The notes: generated by a model not told the origin, from the letters alone. A DNA stretch of 8,738 nt from Saprospiraceae bacterium (GCA_023300835.1 JALZVB010000166.1:1-8738), one strand, 5' to 3'; shown: positions 1-7,851, numbered from the stretch's first letter. Translations and numbers: made by a program.

Positions 1-8
1 AAAAACAA

Positions 9-482
9 ATGGAAAAAATCCCCAACAGAGCATTAATAAGCCGATTATATACTTCTGCTAATGAAGCGTTAGAACGTGCAGATTTCGATATGGGAAACTG
101 GCAGGAATGGTATCAAGTCGTACAAGAAATGACTGGCCCAGAAAAGATGGTGTATCTGGTAGTGAAATTAAATCAATCTGTAACGAATGGTGGTTTTGCA
201 GAATTCTACGAAACTTCACTTGGTATATTTGCACCGGAGGTAATCCATGTATTGAACAAAATTAAGGCCGTAGCTTCTGCTGAAATTGTTGCTAGTACAT
301 TGTCAGTTGTAAACCCTAATGTATTATTGGATAATGATTATAAGACGCTTGTTTTTAATATTAAGTTGTCTGATGAACAACGGGCGCAACTTTATACTAA
401 CGACGTGCAGTACGATCAGCTTCATGGACATGAGAATTTAGAAGATTTATTGGGAGATAATCTACAAGAGATGATTAAGTGA
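9..482 (+). CDS. DUF4375 / DMP19-like protein of unknown function
   Basis: A 157-residue soluble acidic protein with no signal peptide or membrane segment. Its central part (about residues 47-85) carries a Leu-Asn-x-x-Val-x-Asn-Gly-Gly-Phe core followed by an aromatic/acidic stretch (Phe-Tyr-Glu-Thr-Ser) and then a helix-forming segment. This is the pattern I associate with the DUF4375 / DMP19-like family, whose cellular role is mostly undefined; some members have been described as DNA-mimic proteins. Length fits a single-domain family member. The ATG at 9 lies almost at the window edge, and the eight bases before it contain no in-frame stop, so the true start could lie outside the window and no ribosome binding site can be judged. 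It converges on the pdxH end of the efflux operon and has no evident functional link to it. The family call is from memory of the motif, so the assignment is moderate while the existence of the gene is fairly sure. Confidence 0.75.
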   Translation: MEKIPNRALISRLYTSANEALERADFDMGNWQEWYQVVQEMTGPEKMVYLVVKLNQSVTNGGFAEFYETSLGIFAPEVIHVLNKIKAVASAEIVASTLSVVNPNVLLDNDYKTLVFNIKLSDEQRAQLYTNDVQYDQLHGHENLEDLLGDNLQEMIK

Positions 483-495
483 TAATTTTATAAAA

Positions 496-592
496 ATAGC
501 CAAGTTGAGAAATCACTTCATAAGTAAATTCTGATTTACAATTAAATGAAGTCAAGATAATTATGACACTTTCTCATTAATGAAATGGCTAT
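496..592. terminator. Nested stem structure in the convergent gap (possible bidirectional terminator)
   Basis: Four complementary pairs nest inside one another: 496-502 (ATAGCCA) with 586-592, 506-512 (TGAGAAA) with 570-576, 515-521 (ACTTCAT) with 546-552, and 524-529 (GTAAAT) with 534-539 around a TCTG loop. The gap separates two genes whose transcripts run toward each other, where a two-way terminator is expected. The stems are AT-rich and separated by unpaired bases, and there is no clean T tract directly after the innermost hairpin; only a short T-rich run lies beyond it on the minus strand (complement of 488-497). The outermost arm includes the pdxH stop codon. The pairing is directly visible; the terminator role is inferred. 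Confidence 0.35.
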
Positions 593-1230
593 GGTGCTAC
601 CCGCTTAATAGACCAACTGTTATTATCAGACAACTGATATCTAAACCTATCATGATATCTGTTCGCTTTTCCTTGCCAAAACTCTATTACAGCAGGTTTC
701 ACTATAAAGCCACCCCAGAAGTGAGGTATTGGTATAATTTCTTGATCAGAGAATCTGCTCTCTGTTTCTTTTCTTTTATCAGCAAGGTAATGTTCTTTTA
801 TTTCTTGGCTCTGTGGAGAAGCCCAAGCACTTATCTGACTGCCTCTTGGTCTAGAATGGAAGTAACTTAAAGAAACATCTTGAGGAAGTTTTTCAACATT
901 ACCTTCTACACGGACTTGCCTTTCCATTTCTTTCCAAAAGAAAACCAATGCGGCTTGTGGATTCTCAGTAAGATCTTGTCCTTTTCTGCTTGTATAGTTG
1001 GTGTAGAAAGCAAATCCATCGGTATCAAACCCTTTTAACAATACGATTCTTGCAGAGGGTTGTCCAGTTGCAGTTGCAGTTGCTATCGTCATGGCATTAG
1101 GTTCGTCTATACCCATTTTCTCCGCATCTCTATACCACAGGTCGAATTGTGCCATAGGATGTGTAGATAGGTTTTCTCTCGACATTTCTCCTTTCTCGTA
1201 ACTCTTTCTCTTGTCTCCTAGGTTATTCAT
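589..1230 (-). CDS. pdxH: Pyridoxamine 5'-phosphate oxidase (PdxH)
   Basis: FMN-dependent cytosolic enzyme that oxidises pyridoxine or pyridoxamine 5'-phosphate to pyridoxal 5'-phosphate (PLP), the last step of PLP salvage. The 213 residues span the whole family: an N-terminal Arg-Lys-Ser-Tyr-Glu segment (9-13), the FMN-binding Ser-Ala-Arg-Ile-Val-Leu-Leu-Lys-Gly block (59-67), Phe-Tyr-Thr-Asn-Tyr with Ser-Arg-Lys (75-83), Arg-Gln-Val-Arg-Val-Glu-Gly (104-110), Tyr-Phe plus Ser-Arg-Pro-x-Gly-Ser (123-131), Phe-Trp-Gly-Gly (171-174), Glu-Phe-Trp-Gln-Gly with Asn-Arg-x-His-Asp-Arg (183-195), and the C-terminal Ile-Lys-Arg-Val-Ala-Pro. The active-site Arg191 and His193 are present, but the usual Leu between them is Tyr192. 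The ATG at 1230 is preferred over the internal Met16 because the residues before Met16 match the family N-terminus. The start overlaps the permease stop codon by eight bases, so this is the last gene of the efflux operon and is probably translationally coupled to it. Confidence 0.96.
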   Translation of the reverse strand: MNNLGDKRKSYEKGEMSRENLSTHPMAQFDLWYRDAEKMGIDEPNAMTIATATATGQPSARIVLLKGFDTDGFAFYTNYTSRKGQDLTENPQAALVFFWKEMERQVRVEGNVEKLPQDVSLSYFHSRPRGSQISAWASPQSQEIKEHYLADKRKETESRFSDQEIIPIPHFWGGFIVKPAVIEFWQGKANRYHDRFRYQLSDNNSWSIKRVAP

Positions 1231-4200
1231 ATACTTGATTATTGTTGAGAGTATTTTCTTTTCTAGTTAGTAGCATAACAACTTTCCTTTTAACACGGTA
1301 AGCCAACCAATACATTACTGGAATAACAACCAAGGTCAGAAAAGTTGCGAATATAATACCATAAATTATTGTCCAAGCCAATGGTCCCCACATAGCGGTA
1401 TTGTCACCACCGACAAAGTATTCTGGATCAAACCGCTTAACAAATGAGAAGAAATTAAAGTTCAATCCTATGGCAAGTGGAATTAATCCTAATACAGTTG
1501 TTATCGCTGTTAATAATACGGGTCTTAATCTTGTAGCGCCACCTTCTATAATACAACTTTTTACATCTTCTTTAATCATTTGGGTCATTGTAGATAATTC
1601 AAGTGATTCTCTTTTTCTCTTGACGAGGAGGTTTATATAATCTATAAGAACAATAGCGTTATTGACGACAATGCCTGCTAGCGAAATAATGCCTACGCCA
1701 GAAAGTATAATCACTACAGTCGAGTTAGTTACAATGTAGCCTAAGAATACACCGATAGTACTGAAGAGGACAGAAATGATAATTATAAAAGGTGATATTA
1801 GTGAGTTAAATTGAGTTACAATTATTATAAATATTAAGAAAAGAGCTATCAAGAAAGCTTGTGATAGAAATGCGGCGTCTTCGGCTTGTTGCTGCTGCTC
1901 TCCTGAGAAACTATAACTATATGCGGCAGGTAAGTCATATTCTGACATAAACTGTTTCAACTCTGCATTTACTTCAGTCGCATTATATCCTTCTAGTACA
2001 TCTGAGGAAATTGTTATAACCCTTTTGTTGTCTTTTCTTTTGATCGCATTGTAAGTTGATGAATATTCAAAATCGGCTACCGATGATATAGGGACTTGTA
2101 CCAATTGGCCATTTAACTGGTTCCGGAATGTGATACGTTGATTGATAAGATCGGTAATGTTGTTCCGACTCTTACTATTGAGACGTGTCACAATAGGATA
2201 TTCATCTTCACCTACTTTGAATTTTGATATTTCTTTTCCGAACACTGAGTTCCTTAATGTACTAGCTACCTGACCCGTACTTATTCCGTACCTCCTTACA
2301 GCATCCCTATCTATATTAACGAGTAGTTCTGGTTTTTCCAGCTGTACATCGCTGTCTAGATTTTCTATACCAGCAATACTTGTAGCGTTAATCTCTTTGA
2401 TCAATTTACTAGAGAAGACCAATAAGCTGTCTATGTTTTCACTCTTAATTTCAAGGTTTATGGCTTTCCCTGTAGGTGGTCCACTCGCATTTTGTTTCAC
2501 TAGAACTTTGACACCTGGGTAGCCTTGTATGTTTTCTCTTATATCTTCTAAAATTTTAAAAGTAGAAATACCATTTCTGTTTTTAAATTCTTCAAATGCT
2601 ACCGTTATTCTAGATTTATATGGTGTCAGGCCAGGTTCTGGAGGTTCATTAGGATCGGATGTATTTTCTCCTACTTGAACAAGAACGGCATCTACGATAT
2701 GTTCGTAAGGCTCTAGTGCTACATTTATTTTTGTTTCTATTTCTTGAGTAACCTTATAAGTTTCCTCTATGTCAGCACCAAATGGCAATTCTACAAATAC
2801 ATTAATGTACAATGGGTCTGCAACAGGAAAAAACTCAACAGGAGGTTGCTTAGCTTTCAAAAGATAACCTGCGGCAAACAACAAAACTATTGTTCCACCA
2901 AATACAAAAACAGGCGTAAATCCCTTGAGGGCAAATGCAATAAAGTTATTGTATGTTTTCTCTAGTGCAGGTATTATCGTTTGTTGGAATACTTGCGATG
3001 CTGGTTTAAGAATTAGAATGTTTAGAATATTGAAAATCGCTGTTATGAGGATTAAGTTCCTTAACCATATTATATTAATTAAGTGGCAGATGGCCATCAA
3101 TATGAACATAACAATGAGACCGATTAAAGCTTTTCTTATATTTTTACTTGAGTTCTGGTTTTCGTTTTTTTCTACTCGCATAAACCTACTCGTGAAAACA
3201 GGATTGATTACCAATGCGACAAATAGAGATGAACTCAATACAGCGATTAATGTAATAGGCATGTATTGCATAAAGATCCCCATTATGCCTGGCCAAAACA
3301 ACAGTGGTAGAAATGCCGCCAGTGTAGTGGCTGTACTTGCGATAATTGGCCATGCTATTTCTCCAGTTCCATACTTAGAAGCGCTTATAGGATCATAACC
3401 ATTCTGTTGATAGCGATATATGTTTTCGACCACAACGATGGCATTATCAACGAGTAGACCTAGCGCTAGAATCAAAGCAAATAGAACGACAACATTCATG
3501 GTAATGCCTAATATGTTCAGTATCATAATCCCCATCATCATCGACAATGGAATAGCTAACCCTACAAACATGGCATTACGTAATCCTAAAAAGAACAGTA
3601 AAACCATTATAACCAATATAACTCCAGATATAATACTGTTCTCTAGGTTAGCCACTTCGTTTCTTGTGGCTAATGATAGATCATTGAAGATAGATAGTTG
3701 AACGCCTGAAGGTAATTCAAGTTCAGCTTTCTCTATTTCAATTTTAATTTTATCAGAAGTGCTGAGTAGATTTTCTCCAGATCTTTTTATAATTTCTAAT
3801 GAGATCACGGGTAGGCCATCTGCCTTAGAGTAAGAAGTTCTTTCTTCAAAACCAAATTCTACTTCTGCAAGGTCTTTAAGATATATAGGTTTCTGATTTT
3901 CTGCAGTGATGATAAGGTTTTTGATTTCTTCAGCCGTTTCAAACTGGCCAACGATTCTTACCGATCTACGGCTACCATTAGTTGTTATTTCTCCACCAGA
4001 CATAGTGATATTCTCTCTAGCTACTGCTGTTTCTATATCTCCAAAGTTTACTTTAAGAACAGTCATCTTGAGTAAGTCAATATTTATTTTTAACTCTCTT
4101 TCTAGATCACCGCCCATTCTTGCTTCAGATACTTCGCTTATATCTTCTATTCTATCTTGTATTAACTCAGCATACTTTCTTAGATCATCCATTCCATAAC

Positions 4201-4672
4201 TACCCGCAACATTGACAACCATAACTGGAATTTCACCAAAATTCAATTCATCAATAATAGGATCTTGATCTAAGTCATTTGGCAGCTCATTTTTTGCTTT
4301 ATCTATAGCGTCTTTGACTTCTAGTAATGCTTCTTCGGTTTCTATATTAGAGTTGAATTCTACGACCATGACAGAGTAGTCCTGCATAGAAGTACTTAAT
4401 ACTTTCTTTACACCATTTAATGCGTTGACTTCCTTCTCAATTGGCCTAGTTATCAGATTTTCTATTTCCTCAGCAGAATTTCCGAAGTATGGTGTATTAA
4501 TAAAAATTGTAGGAAGAGATGAATCTGGGAATTGTTCCTTAGGCATATTAATATATGCCTGTACACCAAAAAGTAAAATCATAAAAGTCAATAGAAATAC
4601 GCTTGTAGCGTTATCAATTCCTATTGAACTAATACTGAATTCCTTAAGTCTATCTACTATCTTCTCTTTCAT
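1223..4672 (-). CDS. RND efflux permease, inner-membrane proton antiporter (AcrB/HAE type, Bacteroidota variety)
   Basis: The pump subunit of a tripartite exporter: a trimeric inner-membrane transporter expected to take substrates from the periplasm or membrane and drive them out using proton influx. The 1149 residues (AcrB is about 1050) show the usual doubled layout: TM1 at about 22-40, porter domain to about 340, TM2-TM6 at about 345-492, TM7 at about 585-605, second porter half to about 935, then TM8-TM12 at about 937-1122. TM4 has Gly-Leu-Leu-Val-Asp-Asn-Ala-Ile-Val-Val-Val-Glu-Asn (405-417); TM10 has Gly-Ile-Val-Val-Asn-Asn-Ala-Ile-Val-Leu-Ile-Asp (1000-1011). Compared with AcrB, Asp407 is kept (Asp409), Asp408 is Asn410 and Lys940 is Asn1004. 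Two further hydrophobic segments (about 514-534 and 537-556) sit between TM6 and TM7, and a longer periplasmic loop (about 1071-1099) lies between TM11 and TM12. These changes also occur in related Bacteroidota pumps as far as I recall. It starts 12 bases after the adaptor stop. No metal-relay motif of the CusA type is seen, so drugs, lipids or other small organics are likelier than metals. Confidence 0.95.
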   Translation of the reverse strand: MKEKIVDRLKEFSISSIGIDNATSVFLLTFMILLFGVQAYINMPKEQFPDSSLPTIFINTPYFGNSAEEIENLITRPIEKEVNALNGVKKVLSTSMQDYSVMVVEFNSNIETEEALLEVKDAIDKAKNELPNDLDQDPIIDELNFGEIPVMVVNVAGSYGMDDLRKYAELIQDRIEDISEVSEARMGGDLERELKINIDLLKMTVLKVNFGDIETAVARENITMSGGEITTNGSRRSVRIVGQFETAEEIKNLIITAENQKPIYLKDLAEVEFGFEERTSYSKADGLPVISLEIIKRSGENLLSTSDKIKIEIEKAELELPSGVQLSIFNDLSLATRNEVANLENSIISGVILVIMVLLFFLGLRNAMFVGLAIPLSMMMGIMILNILGITMNVVVLFALILALGLLVDNAIVVVENIYRYQQNGYDPISASKYGTGEIAWPIIASTATTLAAFLPLLFWPGIMGIFMQYMPITLIAVLSSSLFVALVINPVFTSRFMRVEKNENQNSSKNIRKALIGLIVMFILMAICHLINIIWLRNLILITAIFNILNILILKPASQVFQQTIIPALEKTYNNFIAFALKGFTPVFVFGGTIVLLFAAGYLLKAKQPPVEFFPVADPLYINVFVELPFGADIEETYKVTQEIETKINVALEPYEHIVDAVLVQVGENTSDPNEPPEPGLTPYKSRITVAFEEFKNRNGISTFKILEDIRENIQGYPGVKVLVKQNASGPPTGKAINLEIKSENIDSLLVFSSKLIKEINATSIAGIENLDSDVQLEKPELLVNIDRDAVRRYGISTGQVASTLRNSVFGKEISKFKVGEDEYPIVTRLNSKSRNNITDLINQRITFRNQLNGQLVQVPISSVADFEYSSTYNAIKRKDNKRVITISSDVLEGYNATEVNAELKQFMSEYDLPAAYSYSFSGEQQQQAEDAAFLSQAFLIALFLIFIIIVTQFNSLISPFIIIISVLFSTIGVFLGYIVTNSTVVIILSGVGIISLAGIVVNNAIVLIDYINLLVKRKRESLELSTMTQMIKEDVKSCIIEGGATRLRPVLLTAITTVLGLIPLAIGLNFNFFSFVKRFDPEYFVGGDNTAMWGPLAWTIIYGIIFATFLTLVVIPVMYWLAYRVKRKVVMLLTRKENTLNNNQVYE

Positions 4673-4684
4673 AGTGACAGTTTG

Positions 4685-5830
4685 TTATTGATTGAAATTA
4701 ATGAGATCATTGTCACTCAGTACTTTAGCCCCATCGGTGCAGAGAATATCATCAGCTTTCAATCCTATGCTTATAATGACAAGATCATCAATGCTTTCGC
4801 CTAATTCAATAGTAGTTTTTTTAGCTTTCCATTTACCTTTTTCTTGGATCGCCTTGAACACTATTTTTTCGCCAGTTACTTCTTCTTGTACGATAGAAAC
4901 TGGAATGGCGATGGCATCTTTTTGAGTGAAATCATTAAGTTTGACCTGTGCCATTAGGTAGGGTTTTAACTGTCCTTTTAGACTTGATGTAGTTATTTCT
5001 ATTTTGAAAGTTCTATTAGCAGGGTCTATTGATCTGCCTATCATGCTTACTCTACTATTAACAGTTTTGTCTAATACGGGATAATAGACTTCTACGATGT
5101 CACCTTTTTCTACAGTACCCAATAAGCTCTCTTGCAGTTCTGCAACTACCTTTAATTTATTGGTATTAAGAATTTGTATGATAGGCATTCCAGGAGATGT
5201 CATTTCTCCTTGAGAGAGGAAAGTTCTGTCTACAATACCTGATAGAGGTGCATAAATATTTTTCTTATTCAGTTGACTGTTAAGTGTTTCTAGAGATCCT
5301 TCTAGTCTTTCCTTGTTTGTCTTGGTTTCTAGAAATTGCAATTCTGACCCGATATTCTGATCCCAAAGTTTCTTCTGTCTTTCATATATTGTTGTCGCTA
5401 AACTTAATGATGTTTTTATTTCAGACATCTGTTTTTCAATAGTAGACATATCTGTAGAGGCGATAAGTTGACCTTTATTAACGTAATCTCCTTCTTTCAC
5501 TGTTAATGATAGAATACGTCCACCTAACTCAGAGCTGGCGTTGACAATATCATCAGCCATAACCTGCGCTTGTACATCGATATACCTTTTGACTTCTTGC
5601 CTACTGACAACAATAGTTTCTACGTTGATAGGTGTTTTTTCCTTAGGTGGATCTAATTTGTTTAGCTCTTTTTGAAGGATATTTATTTCAGCTTGCATTT
5701 CTTTAAGCTCGGCCTTTTTCTTTTGCAAGTAGGTTCTCTTTCCGGGTAAGTCAGTAGGTATCTCATCTGTAGTCTTTGACTGGCAAGCAACAATACTTAC
5801 GATAATGAAAATGTATAGTAAAGATTTCAT
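4685..5830 (-). CDS. Periplasmic adaptor (membrane fusion) lipoprotein of the RND pump
   Basis: Links the RND permease to the outer-membrane channel. The 381-residue protein begins with a short lipoprotein signal ending Val-Ser-Ile-Val-Ala-Cys, so Cys16 is the expected lipidated residue anchoring it to a membrane. Next comes a charged helix (about 31-58, heptad-like Lys/Glu/Leu) that could form a coiled coil and precedes the normal adaptor fold. The lipoyl/barrel-sandwich halves flank a central helical hairpin: first half about 95-127 (Gly-Gly-Arg-Ile then Val-Lys-Glu-Gly-Asp-Tyr-Val), hairpin about 128-189, second half about 190-222 (Ile-Tyr-Ala-Pro-Leu-Ser-Gly-Ile-Val). A beta-barrel domain (about 225-300) and a membrane-proximal C-terminal domain follow. 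The Ala-Pro-x-x-Gly motif and order are typical of HlyD/AcrA-type adaptors. It sits between channel and permease genes with 12-base gaps on each side and no Shine-Dalgarno sequence, fitting a polycistronic unit. Confidence 0.95.
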   Translation of the reverse strand: MKSLLYIFIIVSIVACQSKTTDEIPTDLPGKRTYLQKKKAELKEMQAEINILQKELNKLDPPKEKTPINVETIVVSRQEVKRYIDVQAQVMADDIVNASSELGGRILSLTVKEGDYVNKGQLIASTDMSTIEKQMSEIKTSLSLATTIYERQKKLWDQNIGSELQFLETKTNKERLEGSLETLNSQLNKKNIYAPLSGIVDRTFLSQGEMTSPGMPIIQILNTNKLKVVAELQESLLGTVEKGDIVEVYYPVLDKTVNSRVSMIGRSIDPANRTFKIEITTSSLKGQLKPYLMAQVKLNDFTQKDAIAIPVSIVQEEVTGEKIVFKAIQEKGKWKAKKTTIELGESIDDLVIISIGLKADDILCTDGAKVLSDNDLINFNQ

Positions 5831-5842
5831 TTTTCTAATTAT

Positions 5843-7219
5843 TTATATTTTCCCTAAGGTTATATCTAGATCAGTTTTAGTAATTAGCAATTCATATATT
5901 GCATTTATATAATTACCTTGAGCAGTGTATAAGCTGTCTTCAGCCTGTGTAACTTCGATACTTGAACCTACGCCTTCTCTGAATTTGATATTTGTTTTAT
6001 TATAAATGTCTTCTGTAATATCAAGTAATTTTCTTCTGCTGTCTAATGTTTTCTTAGCATTTATGTACTTCGCCTTTTCGTTTTTTATCTGAAGCTCTAG
6101 AGATCTTTTGTATTCACTTTTCTGAATGTCAATCTGGTTGGTTTCAATCTTAGCTTTTTGAATTTGTCCTTTTTTAAGTGCACCATCATAGATAGGAATA
6201 TTGACTCCTAGACCAGCAGATACTGTAGGAATCCAACCCACTTCATTAGAGTCAAATAAACTATTACGCTGAAGTACTTCACTTACTCCTGCTCTTGCTA
6301 CGAGATTGGGGTAGTAACCCTTTTTAAGCCTTTTGACATTGAGTTCACTTAGTTCTTTGTTTAACTCAAGTTGCACATATATAGGCTTATCATTCATATC
6401 TACTTCAGTGTTAAGATCTGTAGTGGCGACACCTAATAATGTAACCAGTTTGTCGAGATCATCAGTAAGCCGTATTTCTTTTGATAGTGGATATGCGATT
6501 TGAAATTTTAATAAGTCATAGCTTATTTCTATGAGTTGATCTATTTTATCAAGCTCAGTTTTAATCGTTTCTAGTGATAGTTCTAGTCTAGAAACTTCCA
6601 ATTGTTCTATAAAACCTGTTTCGTAATAAGCCTGAGCTTCTCTTTTAGAAATTTTAATATTATCTAAATTTTTTTGTAATGTCTTTTTGTTTTCTTGAGC
6701 TATGACGATATTCATATAAGCTTTAGTGACAGAAGACTTTATCTCTTCTATAGTAATGTCTTTCTTTTTTCTAGTAAGCTCTTTATATAGTTTCGCAGCT
6801 TTAAGCCCAACAAGATATGAACCGTCAAATATCAACCAACTGGCGTCTATTCTTGCATTAATATTATTTTTACTAAAGACTGAAAATTCAAATGGGTCAA
6901 ATGGGCCAGTTGGCACTGAAGTAACTAAATTTTCACTGCTCAGAATACCATATATAGAAGGACTTATAAAGTCTTCAACTGGACTAGCTGGAATAGCAAT
7001 ATAATATTGATAGTCAATACTACCGCTTACTTTAGGCATCCCGATAGAACGGATTTCTAGAATATCTGCTTCTGCCTCTTCTATTTCTAGATTTGCAAGT
7101 TGGATTGAGTTTTGTGATTGTAGCGCATATTCTATAGCTTGAGCTAGGTTAAAATCTTCTTGGCCGTTTCCAATGGAACCTATTATAAAAGTGATTAATG
7201 TACAGTATAACCATTTCAT
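5843..7219 (-). CDS. TolC-like outer-membrane efflux channel (OEP family)
   Basis: Outer-membrane exit duct of the tripartite pump. The 458 residues begin with an apparent Sec signal peptide (Met-Lys-Trp then a hydrophobic core, probable cleavage near residue 19-20, Gly-Gln). The mature chain has the two-fold repeat of the OEP family. Repeat one has a long helix (24-60), beta-strand region (62-131) with Trp-Leu-Ile-Phe-Asp-Gly and a downstream Gly (128-138), and then long helices (139-240). Repeat two has the equivalent helix (277-299), strands (302-345) with Ile-Pro-Ile-Tyr-Asp-Gly and a downstream Gly (341-351), and helices (352-450). The Gly-Val-Gly-Ser-Ser-Ile-Glu-Val-Thr-Gln-Ala-Glu stretch (416-427) is a characteristic C-terminal OEP signature. 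The start codon overlaps the tetR stop codon as ATGA, so translation of the two is probably coupled. Confidence 0.94.
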   Translation of the reverse strand: MKWLYCTLITFIIGSIGNGQEDFNLAQAIEYALQSQNSIQLANLEIEEAEADILEIRSIGMPKVSGSIDYQYYIAIPASPVEDFISPSIYGILSSENLVTSVPTGPFDPFEFSVFSKNNINARIDASWLIFDGSYLVGLKAAKLYKELTRKKKDITIEEIKSSVTKAYMNIVIAQENKKTLQKNLDNIKISKREAQAYYETGFIEQLEVSRLELSLETIKTELDKIDQLIEISYDLLKFQIAYPLSKEIRLTDDLDKLVTLLGVATTDLNTEVDMNDKPIYVQLELNKELSELNVKRLKKGYYPNLVARAGVSEVLQRNSLFDSNEVGWIPTVSAGLGVNIPIYDGALKKGQIQKAKIETNQIDIQKSEYKRSLELQIKNEKAKYINAKKTLDSRRKLLDITEDIYNKTNIKFREGVGSSIEVTQAEDSLYTAQGNYINAIYELLITKTDLDITLGKI

Positions 7220-7830
7220 AGACTATCTGTTTTTATGTGATTATTAAATATCTGGCGGCCTTTCTCAGTCATGATACCATTCATATGATAATGTAGGATG
7301 CTTTTGTAAACAATTGATATGTCAAATTCCTCAGTTTCATAGAATGTACCATCTGTAAGTGAGTTAGCTAGTTTAATATATAGTCTTGAGTAAATCTCTT
7401 CATTTAATTCGAGCCTATATAGTCCTTCCTTTTTACCTCTGATTAAGTTCTGATTGATTCTTTCTTTTATGTAGTTAAAATGATTCTCATCAACAAATTT
7501 CCAAGCCGTGGGATGATATTTCTTAAGGTCATAAGTCAATGTAGGTTTCATCTTGTCTACATTCATTAGGGTATGTTTGGCTATTTTAATCATAGCGTCT
7601 ATCGCTGAATGAGCCTGTTCTATTAGGTTAGAAATAACTTTCTGTTCTTCTTCTACATAGTTTTCAACTACAGCATTGACAAGGCTTTTCTTATCATCGA
7701 CATAAGTATATATCGTTTTCTTGGATATCCCTAACAGCCGTGCAATATCATCCATACTGACGCTTTTTATACCATACTTAAGGAATAGCTCACGTGCAGA
7801 TGAAATGAGAGATAATTTTATAGGTTCCAT
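7216..7830 (-). CDS. TetR-family transcriptional repressor of the efflux operon
   Basis: A one-component regulator of 204 residues. The N-terminal DNA-binding domain (about 6-52) is clear: Ala-Arg-Glu-Leu-Phe-x-x-Tyr-Gly, then Ser-Met-Asp-Asp-Ile-Ala, then Gly-Ile-Ser-Lys-Lys-Thr-Ile-Tyr-Thr-Tyr-Val as recognition helix, and Lys-Lys-Ser-Leu. The all-helical C-terminal part (about 55-195) is the ligand and dimer domain and includes Lys-Lys-Tyr-His-Pro-Thr-Ala-Trp (103-110), which I recall from similar Bacteroidota regulators. I chose the ATG at 7830; an in-frame GTG at 7839 would add three residues, but it lies almost at the predicted transcription start. It is the first gene of the operon and overlaps the channel gene by four bases, so it probably represses its own unit. 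The inducing ligand cannot be read from sequence. Confidence 0.92.
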   Translation of the reverse strand: MEPIKLSLISSARELFLKYGIKSVSMDDIARLLGISKKTIYTYVDDKKSLVNAVVENYVEEEQKVISNLIEQAHSAIDAMIKIAKHTLMNVDKMKPTLTYDLKKYHPTAWKFVDENHFNYIKERINQNLIRGKKEGLYRLELNEEIYSRLYIKLANSLTDGTFYETEEFDISIVYKSILHYHMNGIMTEKGRQIFNNHIKTDSL

Positions 7831-7843
7831 GTCTTTCACAGAA

Positions 7844-7851
7844 CAAAATTA
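7844..7851 (-). promoter_or_regulatory. Bacteroidota-type -7 promoter box for the tetR-efflux-pdxH operon
   Basis: On the minus strand 7851-7844 reads TAATTTTG, an exact match to the TAnnTTTG -7 consensus of the Bacteroidota primary sigma factor. No clear TTTG -33 box is found at the usual spacing, so the promoter would be weak or assisted. Transcription would begin about 5-7 bases downstream, leaving a leader of only about ten bases before the ATG at 7830. A near match, TATTCTTTG, lies just upstream at 7860-7852 but has one base too many between TA and TTTG. Confidence 0.5.

Noticed and set aside
580..870. Plus-strand open frame of 96 codons opposite pdxH
   Set aside because: It lies antisense to the conserved C-terminal half of PdxH and shows no family features.
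1886..1903. CTG/TTG-rich run in the permease as a simple repeat
   Set aside because: It encodes a short Gln run in a helix entering TM8 within an intact frame; glutamine or glutamate-rich sequence is usual there in related pumps.
2925..3398. Long plus-strand open frame (157 codons) opposite the permease
   Set aside because: It is antisense to a clearly conserved RND gene and its hydrophobic pattern mirrors the membrane segments encoded on the other strand.
7837..7839. GTG at 7839 as the tetR start codon
   Set aside because: The ATG nine bases downstream is a better start codon and leaves at least a short leader after the predicted promoter; the GTG would sit almost at the transcription start.
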